DNA from: Odontocerum albicorne
Lineage: Eukaryota > Arthropoda > Insecta > Trichoptera > Odontoceridae
Direction: 5' to 3'
NCBI GenBank assembly: GCA_949825065.1
Contig: OX463842.1
Coordinates: 6,475,723 to 6,539,722 of the forward strand
Length of the DNA: 64,000 nt
Numbering within the stretch: the stretch's first letter is position 1; each line of letters starts with the position of its first letter. Made by a program: the position numbers and the translations under genes. The notes under the pieces were generated by a model that was not told where the DNA came from, made no database searches, and worked only from the letters and a program-made list of their open reading frames with translations. Positions 1 through 10,275 of the stretch are shown in pieces.

Positions 1-780
1 AAATTAAATTAGTTATTGTTAAAATAGTAAACATACAGGGTCAATGACCGATGAAGTATTTATAGATTGTCACACGCCAGGAACGTTAACAATGTTTACT
101 ATTTTATAGTATTTGCGACCTGTCTAGCCGTCTGCAAATACAAATAAATATCTACCCGCCAATGGACGCGCTAGAGTAAGACAGAATATGTATCGCGAAC
201 TGGTTCACTCATTTGTATAAATTACCTACGCGCCGAGAAATAAATATTGATTATTATTGTTCATTCAACTGTCAAGATTTGTATTATTTACCTGCTATTC
301 ACTTTCGCCTTCATCCGCATTCCTGAGTATTTATATTTAAATAAATAAATACAAATCAAGATCATCACGACGTATAAAGATAAGCAACTCGCTACATCGA
401 TGACCCTGAACGGAAAGGAACGCAGAATTCGACTAAAACGAAGATAGCGATGTCAATATCAACATCATCAGCACATCCTAATAGGATACATGCTACATTG
501 ATAACGACCATCGCTACAACTTCATCATTATTTTTTATTGAATTTGTTTTATTTTATTTCAACGGTCACATGACATTTTTGATATAAAACAACAAACCAA
601 ATTTAAAATTTGACATGTAAGCTATGTTATACAATAGAAAAAAAACTAGCATAAGACGAACCAAACACAAAAAACAGTCCTACACGTGTGCAATTTAATC
701 GATTTATCCCGGAGGACATATTAAATTTAATTTGAAACTCATTCATTCTTTCAATACACTTTTATGCTTATAAAAAATTT
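1..780. other. AT-rich gene-free stretch
   Basis: No open frame of note, no recognisable transposon terminus and no tandem repeat is visible. Composition is AT-rich like the rest of the left flank. Confidence 0.5.
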
Positions 781-912
781 TTGGTATCAATTGAATACAT
801 CGATTTCATTGGTATCAATTGAGTATATCGATTTAATTGGTATCAATTGAATACATCGATTTCATTGGTATCAATTGAATACATCGATTTCATTGGTATC
901 AATTGAATGCTA

Positions 913-1833
913 CCTTGATCAAAAAGTTTTAGGACTTTATTCATAAAATCGAAAATACAAGTTTATTCATCAAAATCGATATGGTCCCCTTCAAAGTACT
1001 CCCCATCGACTGCAACGCACTTACGCCAGCGCTTGATCGAATCCTCGAAACACCGCTGGTACTCAATTTTCGGTATGCCCATCAGAGCCGTCTTCGATTT
1101 TTCCATGACATATTCTCGGGTGCTGTAACGCGTTCCGCGAAGCGGTTTTTTAAGTCGGTTGAACAGCAAAAAGTCGCAGGGAGCCAGATCAGGTGAATTC
1201 AAAGACTGCTGGATAGTAGTCGTGTTGTTTTTTGTCAAAAACTTATGGTATTCATGTCTTTCGCAATTTCAACGCGGTCCTTTTTTTGCATGAAATTGAG
1301 GTTTTTCAGCACCAGTTTTGCAGCGACACGTCTGAGGCCCAAATCACTAACCAAAATGTCTTGAACGGATCCATAAGCGATGCTCAAGTCTTCTGCCAGC
1401 TCTTTGATGGTCAATTTGCGGTTTTCGGCCAACATTTCTTTGATTTTATCGATGTTTTCATCGGTTTTCGACTGCCAGTGCGCCCGTCATCCTCGACCGA
1501 CTCACGACCACTTCTGAAGTATTCGTGCCACCAAAAAACACTTTTCCAACATTTCCAAGGTCTGCGGACCGTTAAATCCGTTTTTCACACAACATTTAAT
1601 GCAAACTCGTTGATGCACAGTTGATGCCATTTTCAAACTTGTAAAAAAATGAAAACACGCACAAAGGTAGATGTACTCAGTACAGCGTAACTTTTACAAA
1701 TATCAAGCTATGACGCTGAAATTTAAAGAAAAGTGTTAATGATAGATGTGGCAACCTAACAAAAAAAAAAGAATTCCAATCGGATGACTGACAGCGCCAC
1801 ACGGTGGCCGGTCCTTAAACTTTTTGATCAAGG
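913..1833 (-). mobile_element. Internally deleted mariner element with intact TIRs
   Basis: The ends are inverted repeats: the left end starts CCTTGATCAAAAAGTTT and the right end is its near-perfect complement. TA duplications lie at 911-912 and 1834-1835. At 921 bp the element is clearly shorter than the roughly 1.3 kb usual for mariner. The minus strand holds a transposase N-terminus (ATG at 1630-1628, HTH-like region around 1435-1235) and a C-terminus (963-1238) with the SPDLAPCDF motif carrying the third catalytic Asp. The first two catalytic Asp regions are missing, and the remaining parts lie in different frames. It can therefore only be mobilised in trans. Confidence 0.85.
963..1630 (-). 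pseudogene. Mariner transposase pseudogene, central catalytic part deleted
   Basis: Reading 1630 down to 963, the N-terminal DNA-binding region appears first, with a motif of the type LTIKELAEDLSIAYGSVQ typical of mariner helix-turn-helix domains. The text then jumps directly to the C-terminal SPDLAPCDFLLF motif and an ending of the type RWRKCVAVDGEYFEG. The CDEKW and HDNARPH blocks of the DD34D core are absent. Frameshifts separate the N-terminal part, the HTH part and the C-terminal part. No functional enzyme is possible. Confidence 0.85.
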
Positions 1834-2087
1834 TAGTACATCGATTTCATTGGTATCAATTGAGTATATCGATTTAATTGGTATCAATTGAACATATCGA
1901 TTTCATTGGTATCAATTGAGTACATCGATTTCATTGGTATCAATTGAATACACCGATTTCATTGGTATCAATTGAATATATCGATTTCATTGGTATCAAT
2001 TGAATATATCGATCACAACTTCCTTAATATTAAGGGACAAGTACATTTTGACCAAAGTTAACTAAGTACAGATATTGTAATTTGTTT

Positions 2088-2165
2088 TATCAAACACTTT
2101 TTATTCCACTTTATGTAACGCTATAACCCTACCGGTTTCGAAGTTTTCACTTCATTATCAGAGGA
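2088..2165. repeat. Interspersed repeat fragment shared with 22.36-22.63 kb
   Basis: The text around CGCTATAACCCTACCGGTTT is repeated, diverged, at 22363-22407 and in inverted orientation at 22586-22630, with the same flanking words about a TTTTATTCCACTT segment and TATCAAACACT. It is therefore a dispersed repeat end, of a family I cannot name. Confidence 0.6.
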
Positions 2166-2302
2166 GCATTAATAAGACTTACAAAGCCTTTAAAGAAACA
2201 TCCTCAAAATAAATACCTTAACTATAAATAATACAATTACAGATATTTGTAACTTGGCGTATTTCAATACTCGATTTATAGAGTGACTTGGTACATTAAG
2301 TA

Positions 2303-2459
2303 CAGTACCCGGCGGTAAGTAATATACATCGTTAGTAGAACGTCGTATCTGTCACACGATGCGCTAACCGCATCGGGACTACGATACCGGACTGTTAGCG
2401 CATCGTGTGACAGAGACGACGCTCTACAAACGACGTGTATTACTTAACGCCGCATACTG
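2303..2459. mobile_element. Hairpin MITE (TA target site), copy 1
   Basis: A 157-bp element begins CAGTACCCGGCGGTAAGTAA and ends in the imperfect complement, between TA dinucleotides at 2301-2302 and 2460-2461. Inverted complementarity continues inward: CTGTCACACGATGCGCTAAC is repeated as its exact complement, leaving a short loop. Nearly the whole element can fold as one hairpin. TA flanks suggest the Tc1/mariner superfamily. It has no coding capacity. Confidence 0.85.
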
Positions 2460-2469
2460 TAACCAATTG

Positions 2470-3370
2470 AGGGGGCAAACAGTATGAGTCAATTAAAAAA
2501 AATTACATTCATTCTTAATTACGAGCAAGTTCGTGATGAAATAAAAGTAATTAAAATATATCTGAACAAAACTTCATATTTGTATGTATTATATAATATG
2601 AATTATACATCACCGCATCTTAACAGTTTTGACACTAATTAGTAAGTTATATGAATAAATTCGATCTCAATGTTTGTTCCTGTAATTGGAAGGACTATAA
2701 TTTATTTATTTATATTATAAAGCTTACATATATATGTTAAACTAAATCACATACAAAGCTTAAAGATAAATTTATACAATTATGAGAAGCCAAAAAACTA
2801 ATCCCCATTAGTAAGAAAACTTAAGTTGCTTTTTTTTAACAAATAAAACATTTTCTGAAATGTTGAAGATGTCAATATCTAAGGCCCTATTAAAAAATGA
2901 TAGTTTGCGAACTTAGTAGAGCAATAGAAGAGTACATTCTACGTTTTGCCATTCTTAACACTTGCCTTACTGTGCTAAACAATTCCGCCAGCCACGATGC
3001 TGGACGCTAAGCGTCCAGTAAAAAATGTATGTTTTAAATTAAAATGATGCAAAATCTGGTAGGTTATTTTCTGTAATTAGCTATAAAAATCATTTATTTA
3101 TGTATTTAAACGTCAAATAATAAAATAAAATATAAGTCGTGGTCACTCGCTGTCCATCACAGGGTGGCAAGTGTTGATAGATCAATATTTCAGTATCTCA
3201 AATATTTCCCTTTTTATCCAAATTTCCCCAATATTTGGATAAAAAGAGACCCTTACATACCTCCTTACGCTTAAACTGCAGCATCTCAACATACGTAGAA
3301 GAAATCTTGTGGGATAGAGTCAAAGGTAGAAACCGCACTCGCGTAAGTCAAGATATCTCCAAACTAATCA
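2470..3370. other. Gene-free stretch with two perfect hairpins
   Basis: No supported gene. Two small inverted repeats stand out. One is CTGGACGCT/AGCGTCCAG around a single A at 3000-3018. The other has 14-bp perfect arms, CTTTTTATCCAAAT at 3210-3223 and its complement at 3233-3246, with a 9-nt loop. Confidence 0.55.
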
Positions 3371-3374
3371 ACTA

Positions 3375-3606
3375 CAGGACCCGGCGGTAAGTAATACACA
3401 TCGGGCTTAAGAAAGAGACTGTCGGTCATAATCGTCTAACTTTGGCTCTGTAGACCGTCGTCTTTGGCATTCATATACGTGTTCCGTCACGATTTGTCAG
3501 TCTTTGTCAAGCGACAGAGACGACGCTCTTCAAAGCCGTAGTTAGCCGATTATGGCCGACAGTCTCTTTCTTAAGCCCGATGTGTATTACTTACTGCCAG
3601 GTACTG
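3375..3606. mobile_element. Hairpin MITE (TA target site), copy 2
   Basis: A 232-bp relative of the element at 2303-2459. It shares the terminal CCCGGCGGTAAGTAATACAC, lies between TA dinucleotides at 3373-3374 and 3607-3608, and has a longer stem (for example AAGAAAGAGACTGTCGG on the left and its complement on the right). Both copies share an internal GACAGAGACGACGCTCT. The differing interiors suggest two subfamilies. Confidence 0.85.
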
Positions 3607-3940
3607 TACTGCCCTATGTCTCAACTTTATCTTACCAATGAATTATTTGCATGGAAGAATTGTCTTATTAAGCTTGAGATAGATTTTATTTTATTTTTAC
3701 GTAGACTTACTCTCTAACTAACGGTTGATAAGTGACGTATTTTTTTAAAAATCTTCTATTGATACTGCCTAACTATTTCAATGTTGTTTCAACTATTTCA
3801 TTTCCCATTTGTCAGTTTATAAAATTTGGACTCCTTTAAGCCTTTCCTTTTTTTTCGTTCTTGCTGACAGTTAACCTGAGGTGATAAATGTGGGTTTACT
3901 TTTTATTTTGTTTTCTGCCATTCGTTTTTGTTTCTTTTTT
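3607..3940. other. Gene-free stretch
   Basis: AT-rich and T-rich. No supported coding region or repeat seen. Confidence 0.4.
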
Positions 3941-4365
3941 TTTAAATCTAGATATGCGGAGGTGTGGGATGGAAGCCTCCCGATGCCCTTGCGGTCGGGC
4001 TCGCCCTACATTTGTGGGATGTATCTCGGCCGGGGGAATATTTGTGGGATGAACCCGGACCTTTTAATGTATTCTCTCTTGAATGTATTTATTTGTCATC
4101 TATTTATTAAATATGTTTTTTTTATCTTCTTGTTCTACGTGTTCAAGGGTGTAGGCTGAAAAACATCTGGTGTCCCCGTGGCTGGGCTCGCCCTATATTG
4201 GTGGAGTGTATCTTGACCTAGGGGATGTTATTAGATGTGCCCAGACCTTTTGATAACTTCTGTTTTTTAATGTATTCTCTTTTGTATGTGTTCTTGAAAT
4301 GTGTCTAAATGTATTACGTACATACTATGTTGCTATCAATAAACCTGTATTTATTTATTTATTTG
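3940..4365 (+). mobile_element. Probable non-LTR retrotransposon 3' end
   Basis: Two related blocks occur in tandem: one with CGGTCGGGCTCGCCCTACAT near 4000, and a diverged copy with GGCTGGGCTCGCCCTATATT near 4180. Each is followed by a similar GACCTTTT...TGTATTCTCT segment. The second block ends in an AATAAA-containing tail followed by TATTTATTTATTT repeats near 4345-4368, which looks like a LINE 3' terminus. There is no conserved open frame. Confidence 0.5.
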
Positions 4366-4833
4366 TAGTATTAGTCTATGTAGTTTGGACTTCTTTTTTT
4401 TAATTGCCCTTCCGCAAAATATTTTGAGTTTGAGATCTCTGCTTTAATCGAACCCCATAGTAATAACAAAAACCCATTAGAGCCAGTCAACTGCTCGTAT
4501 TTGTTGAGGTATTCGATATATCCATGTCGTAGACGTGGACATATTATAAATATTGATTATCAATTAAGTAAGGGGAGATTAAGTCAACTACTAAATATAA
4601 CGAATATCGGGAAAAAACATTAATTTTTTTTTCAGTTGGATAACGTTCTGTTATTTTGATATTATAGATTTGATATTATAGGGGTCTCCAAACTTTTTGG
4701 CCTAAGGGCCACACTGACTCCTCTACTAAGTTCCAAGGGCCAAGACCTAGCTAGCTCATCATACCAACATACTGTAGTTTTGAATAACGCGCAAATTTTC
4801 GTACTGGGACAAGCCGGCGAGTGATATATAATA

Positions 4834-6121
4834 TTAGGTCCTTACATATGAAATTGGCGTTTTGCCGTACTGGCAACTTTGATCTCAAATATCTTCTCTT
4901 TGGTTAGGAATTCCAAATTAAAATTTATACAGCTATTTACTCAAGTATTTGTGTTTCGAAAATTATAATTCATTTGTTTTTTCCTCAATTGTTTTTTTTC
5001 TTTGCGTCACTCAGTTTACAAAATGGAAAACTTGAAATATCGCGCTATTTACGAGTACGAGTTCCACCGTGGAACCAGTGCTGCAGAAACGGCTCGAAGG
5101 ATTAATGATGTGTATGGCGACGGTGCCGCAAAAGAAAACACAGTGCGTTTTTGGTTCCAACGTTTTCGTTCTGGAAATTTCGACCTGCGGAATAAGCCCC
5201 GTGGACGGCCGGAGACCAAAGTTGATAATGAAGAATTGAAGGCTATTGTGGAAGCGGATCCATCGCAAACCACGTCCGAGTTAGCTGCAGGCTGCGGTGT
5301 TAGTGATAAAACTGTTTTAATCCACTTGAAGCAAATTGGGAAGGTGAAAAAGCTTGAAAGGTGGGTACCTCACGAATTGAGTGAAGCAAATCAACAAACG
5401 CGCGTTGACTGCTGCGTTGCATTACTCAACCGGCACAATAATGAAGGGATTTTGAATCGAATCATTACCTGTGATGAAAAGTGGATCCTGTATGATAATC
5501 GGAAGCGCTCATCGCAATGGCTGAACCCTGCCGAACCAGCCAAACCATGCCCCAAGCGAAAATTGACTCCAAAAAAGTTACTTGTGAGCGTTTGGTGGAC
5601 TAGTGCTGGTGTCGTTCACTACAGCTTTCTTAAATCTGGCCAGACGATTACGGCAGATGTCTATTGTCAGCAACTGCAAACCATGATGGAAAAGCTAGCT
5701 GCTAAACAACAGAGGCTGGTTAATTGCTCTAGGCCACTGCTGCTTCATGATAACGCTAGACCACACACTGCACAACAGACGGCTACCAAATTAGAAGAGC
5801 TTCAATTGGAATGTCTAAGACATCCACCGTACTCTCTGGACCTTGCCCCAACAGATTACTATTTTTTTTCGAAATTTGGATAACTTCTTGCAAGGGAAAA
5901 AATTCAACTCCGATGGGGCAGTCCAAACCGACTTCAAAGGTTTTATTGATTCCCGTCCGAATGGTTTTTTTAGTAAAGGGATCGATGAACTACCTATGAG
6001 ATGGCAAAAGTGCATAGATAGCAATGGTACATACTTTGATTAAATAAATATATTATATTAAAAAAAAATCAACTTTATGTTCCTCCCAAACAAAACGCCA
6101 ATTTCATATGTAAGGACCTAA
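4834..6121 (+). mobile_element. Nearly intact mariner element (1,288 bp)
   Basis: The TIRs begin TTAGGTCCTTACATATGAAA and extend about 31 bp with essentially perfect complementarity at 6091-6121. TA duplications lie at 4832-4833 and 6122-6123. Length and organisation are those of a full-size mariner. The encoded transposase resembles the group that includes mammalian Hsmar1/SETMAR rather than the deleted element at 913-1833. High TIR identity and a single coding lesion point to a recent insertion. Confidence 0.92.
5023..6043 (+). pseudogene. Mariner DD34D transposase with one frameshift
   Basis: The frame opens at ATG 5023 and runs to a stop at 5881-5883. The rest continues in another frame to 6043, ending in the family's usual RWQKCIDSNGTYFD-type C-terminus. 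An N-terminal helix-turn-helix region occupies about the first 110 residues, including the WVPHELSE linker. The catalytic triad is intact: Asp in TCDEKW, Asp in LLHDNARPH, and a third Asp in DLAPTD spaced by 34 residues. The lesion lies in the T-run at about 5861-5869, compatible with a one-base slippage. Without it the protein would be near the family length of about 340 residues. It could be a sequencing or assembly homopolymer error, so inactivity is not certain. Confidence 0.88.
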
Positions 6122-6401
6122 TATATATGGCGCAGGGAGCGTGGGTGGACTCCACTCCGTTCTCACATAATTAATTACTGTTAAAATGTTAAATTTCATT
6201 ATGTATGTCAGTTATTGTGTTTCTTAATTGGTCGTTAAGTAAAAACATCTGATTATTATTTTGTATGATTTACTTACATTGTAAATTTTACAATGTAATC
6301 AAAATAAACTATGACGGGCCGGATACCGAGCATATCCGGCCCGCTACCGTGGGCTGGATTGATGGTGCTCGCGGGCCCTAGTTTGGAGACCGCTGTTATA
6401 G

Positions 6402-7445
6402 ACAAATTACAGCGTCTTCAAAATGTTTGACCAAGATTTATTTTTAACCTGAAGAGTTCGATCACATCGCTTCATACCAGCAGGAGCTGAACTGATTTAA
6501 CGTGAAAAATAGACGTCAAGTTCACATACTATATCTATTGTATACTATCCTTAACTGTCCCACCACCCCTATTATGTCGCTGAAAAAATTCAGCGTCTTT
6601 CCGATCATATACTTGCTCTACGCTCAAAAAGAGTTGTTCATAGGGCTTCCCAATTCACCGCTCTTATTTTTTACGTCATCCTTTGCTGTCCATGCAGTGA
6701 GACTCTGGAACCAGTTACAAACCAATGTTAGACTGGCTACGTCATTGGCATGCTTTTAGAAGCAACCGAAAAAACTTTTAATTTCTAGTCAGTCTAACAT
6801 GTTTCGTGCTTTCCTCTCCACTGTCCCTACCGTTTCCATTTATTGATGATCTCACGATTCCTTTCATTATACTTGCAAGAAGGATGACTTGTGGAAGAGG
6901 TTTGTGTGACCTATATATGTATTTTTTTTTGTATGTTTGTGTGCGGTATATTGTGGGATGTTTTGGTCTGTCTGGAGTGATGAAGTGTGAGGAGTTTGAT
7001 TTTGCGTGATGTATACATATGTAATTGAGCGTCACTGTTTGTCAGGTTGATGAGAATGTGCAACGGGGTTTTATATAATAAAAAATCGGAAAGAAGTATC
7101 GATTTATTTTTTTATGCTAAATATCCTCAGTGAGATACAGGCAAAAACCTTGTTTACTGGGGACACGACAAACGAAAGGCCACAAACCCAGATCCATTAA
7201 AATTATGTGTGCGAATTAAATTACCTGTTGTTTTTTCGCAAATTATGTATATTTCTTGTCATGTGTAAAATATATAAAAAATAAAATGATGTATATTTTC
7301 ATAAATTTTATAATTATGAAGAATCATTTAAATATTTTTTGCGACCATATAACTTCCTTTATTTACTTTTGGTGTGGTTAGTTGGAAGATATTGCTGACT
7401 GGTAATAAGCTCGCTAGATTATTTTTACAAAGAAGCATTCAATAA
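6402..7445 (+). mobile_element. LINE 3' fragment (family A, copy C), degenerate
   Basis: From GACAAATTACAGCGTC onward the text parallels the minus-strand element at 7990-8835 and the plus-strand element at 9455-10275, with many substitutions and stops. A recognisable stretch encodes the C-terminal VRLWNQLQTNVRLATSLA motif near 6700. The 3' terminus recurs at about 7335-7445, ending in CAATAAA. The part between 6830 and 7335 is poorly matched and may contain an insertion. The hAT-like element sits directly at its 5' edge. Confidence 0.65.
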
Positions 7446-7985
7446 AAAAACGTTGAAAATTTCCATTATCTGTAAATCATTCTTAAAACGTAGTTCCATG
7501 TTTTAATGATAATACCTAAAAGGATAATTTACATACCGCCGTTTATAAAGCAAACTCACCTCAAGGGCGCTCTAATTCAGGATTTGAACCCACTTTTATT
7601 GACAGAAATACTCGTATATAAGTTCAGTGGAAGGACAGAAATGAGGTGGTTACGGTCATTAGATTAAATACTAATCCGCTGCATATGTTTAAAAAACATA
7701 TTTGATAAGAAAACCGCAGAAAACTTACTAAGGGTTACACAATTAAAGAGTTAAACTCATAAACCACTCAATAGCCAAACAATACGTAAAGAATTATAAG
7801 AAAAAACTGCACATTTTCTACAAAACGTTTTATTTGTCAAAAATAAAAAAAACATGCAAATTATATAAAGCTGTTTTTATAGTTTGAATTCACATATATA
7901 ATATGCCATTTATGAGTATATTGTCACTTGTTGATAGACTGATTTTCCATAAAAAAATAAAAAATCAAAAATATAGTTGTTTATT
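7446..7985. other. Gene-free AT-rich stretch
   Basis: No gene recognised. A GATTTGAACCC word near 7590 resembles an inverted tRNA B box, but no A box partner was convincing. Confidence 0.4.
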
Positions 7986-7989
7986 TATT

Positions 7990-8835
7990 TTTATTTATTT
8001 ATTTAACACTTTTATTGCAATACAATCTGGCGGGCTTATTGCCAGGCGGCAATCTTTTCCAGCCAACCAGACAAAAGTAAATGAAGCAAGTTATGTGGTC
8101 GCATAAATCATTCAATTGACTATCCATCCTCACGAAATCCATAAACATATACGTGAGCATATGCCCACGAACCCCACTATGTCGGACAATTACCCAAACA
8201 TTATTTTTCATATAAAGTGAGATATCATCAATCAAAAGGAAAGGGAGGGATGGTGGAGAGGAAAGGAAAAGAAAAATCAGAAATGAAACACGTTATTTTA
8301 CTGATAGAAATTAAGAGTTTTTTCAGTCGCTTCTTAAAGCATGCCAAGGACGGAGCGAGTCTTATATTGGTTTGTAACTGATTCCAGAGTCTCACTGCAT
8401 GGACAGTAAAGGACGACGTAAAGAAAGAGGAGCGGTGAACTGGAAAGGCCAATAAACAATCTCTGTTTGAGCGTAGCGCTAATCCATGATTGGAAAGACG
8501 CTGAAAATTTTCGGCGATATAAGAGGGGGCTGCGGGACAGTTAAGGATATTATACAAACGAGACAGTATGTGAATTTGGCGTACATTTCTAACATTCAAC
8601 CGGTTCAATGCCTTCTGGTATGAAGTTATATGATCGTACTTTTGTAGGTTGAAAATGAATCTTACGACACATATTTTGAAGACGCTGTAATTTGTCCAGC
8701 TGTTCCTCTGTAACATCCAAGTAACAGACGTCCGCATAGTCCGGAATCGGAAAGAGCAGAGATTGTACGAGTAAAATTTTGGTTTTAGTTGGTAGGAATT
8801 TTTGCAACACTTTAAGGGAATAAAGGCTGAAGAAG
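7990..8835 (-). mobile_element. LINE 3' fragment (family A, copy A)
   Basis: On the minus strand, reverse-transcriptase C-terminal coding text (8829 to about 8228) is followed by a 3' region ending near 7990 in a CAATAAAAGTG-type tail. It is the inverted counterpart of the fragment at 9455-10275. Truncation at the 5' side, near 8835, is usual for LINE copies made by incomplete reverse transcription. Confidence 0.75.
8228..8829 (-). pseudogene. Non-LTR reverse transcriptase C-terminal pseudogene
   Basis: The upstream segment (8810-8589) reads LLVQSLLFPIPDYADVCY and LDKLQRLQNMC, the thumb/post-RT region of non-LTR reverse transcriptases. A frameshift near 8600-8640 switches to a second frame that ends with VRLWNQLQTNIRLAPSLACF and a basic KKRLKKLL tail. 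The RT catalytic core (the FADD-type box) lies outside the truncated copy. The family is CR1, L2 or Jockey-like by this C-terminal pattern; finer assignment is not possible here. Confidence 0.75.
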
Positions 8836-9454
8836 ATCCTTTGGCTTACCTCCTTTATTTGATCTCGCCATGGGCGAGTGTTATTAGTTTGTTATGTGGT
8901 TTATGAGGTTTACTCTTCAATTTAGTCAACAAAATAATATACCCATGAATTATTGTAGAATTTGTGAAATATATTATTTAAAAAAACATATATTTATTTT
9001 TTTTATTTTATATAGATAGATAGAATTTAATTTTACCTTTAAATAAATTAAGAACATTTCGTCTGACAAAAATACAAGACTTAAATCTTGGAATTCAATA
9101 AACACTCCTCTGTCACGTATTGTTCCAGCAATATGGAAGCCGTTCGAGACACTCTGGACAACTAGCTCGTGTCAACCAATTGACAAGGCGCTCCTCCGAG
9201 CTGCTTTTATTGGGTTAATGTCATTGCAGGAAAGAGACTGAAGTTCGTGAGAGAAAGACATTGGGGGCGACTGAGACATGACTAGAGAAAGAGATGATTC
9301 AAACGAAACTGGGTACCAAATGGATAAACATATGTGTAAATCGAAGAGTTTCTTATATGTATGGTATATAAAAGTCCATACAAAGTAATGTAATGTGACT
9401 GAATATTTCTAAACAGTTAAAATGTGGGCTGACTCAATATTTATTTATTTTATT
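8836..9454. other. Spacer between two inverted LINE fragments
   Basis: AT-rich, no coding region recognised. It forms the loop of a large inverted repeat made by the flanking LINE copies. Confidence 0.5.
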
Positions 9455-10275
9455 AAGTGTTGCAAAGATTCCTGCCAACTAAAACCTAAAATCTACTCGT
9501 AAAATCTCTGCTCTTTCCGATTCTGGACTATGCGGACGTATGTTACTATTGTATTATATTACACTTGCATTGTAGACATTACAATCTAGAGGGTTAGTTG
9601 CCATGTAGAAATATCTTCCAGCCAATCAGAAAAATCCAGCCAAACTTCATACCAGAAGGCATTGAACTGGTTGAATGCTAGAAATAGACGCCAAATTCAC
9701 ATACTGTCTCTATTGTATAATATCCTTAACTGTCCCGCCGCACCCTCTTATCTCGCCGAAAATTTTCAGCGTCTTTCCAATCATGGATTAGCGCTACGCT
9801 CAAACAGAGATTGTTTATTGGCCTTTCCAGTTCATCGCTCCTCTTTCTTTACGTCGTCCTTTACTGTCCATGCAGTGAGACTCTGGAATCAGTTACAAAC
9901 CAATATAAGACTCGCTCCGTCCTTGGCATGCTTTAAGAAGCGACTAAAAAAACTCTTAATTTCTATCAGTAAAATAACGTGTTTCATTTCTGATTTTTCT
10001 TTTCCTTTCCTCTCCACCATCGCTTCCTTTCCTTCTGATTGATGATATCTCACTTTATATGAAAAATAATGTTCGGGTAATTGTCCATCATAGTGGGGTT
10101 CGTGGGCATGTGCTCACGTATATGTTTATGGATTTCGTGGGGATGGATAGTCATTTGAATGATTTATGCGACCACGTAACTTGCTTCATTTACTTTTGTC
10201 TGGTTGGTTGGAAGAGATTGCCACCTGGCAATAAGCCCGCCAGATTGTATTTGCAATAAAAGTGTTGAATAATAA
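9455..10275 (+). mobile_element. LINE 3' fragment (family A, copy B), with a nested reversed piece
   Basis: The fragment begins in the thumb region (GTTGCAAAGATTCCTGCC, near 9458). Around 9541-9636 it is interrupted by a reversed piece of the same family's 3' end (ATTACAATCTAGAGGGTTAG and CTTCCAGCCAATCAG). It resumes at CTTCATACCAG and continues to the AATAAAAGTG tail near 10256. Identity to copy A over the coding and tail part is high by eye. Confidence 0.75.
9662..10042 (+). pseudogene. Non-LTR reverse transcriptase C-terminal remnant
   Basis: An open 126-codon stretch covers the same C-terminal segment as copy A, with VRLWNQLQTNIRLAPSLACF at its centre. It starts after the nested insertion and so lacks the RT domain. 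The open frame is a residue of recent insertion, not a functional protein. A second short open stretch (10059-10259) lies in the LINE tail and has an equivalent in copy A. Confidence 0.7.

Larger units (their letters stand above)
783..2013. repeat. 28-bp minisatellite, split by a mariner insertion
   Basis: A 28-bp unit, GGTATCAATTGAATACATCG followed by ATTTCATT, repeats about 4.6 times at 783-910 and about 6.4 times at 1836-2013. The two blocks are one original array, because the sequence between them is a TA-flanked mariner relic. Units differ by single substitutions, for example GAGTATATCG or ATTTAATT. Each unit contains the palindromes CAATTG and ATCGAT. Confidence 0.85.
4681..6395. mobile_element. 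Non-autonomous hAT-like element interrupted by a mariner
   Basis: Left end GGGGTCTCCAAACTTTTTGG at 4681-4700 pairs with the complement of TAGTTTGGAGACCGCTG at 6379-6395. A shared TTATAG flanks both sides (4676-4681, 6396-6401), consistent with part of an 8-bp hAT duplication. Near the right end is a perfect stem, CGGGCCGGATA/TATCCGGCCCG, at 6315-6343. Ends of the CAG-GGTCTCCAAAC type with subterminal GGGCC stems are usual for hAT families. Removing the nested mariner leaves about 425 bp with no transposase. Confidence 0.65.

Noticed and set aside
3881..4159. 92-codon plus-strand frame
   Set aside because: Phe/Leu-rich translation of T-rich DNA, falling within a probable LINE 3' region with internal duplication.
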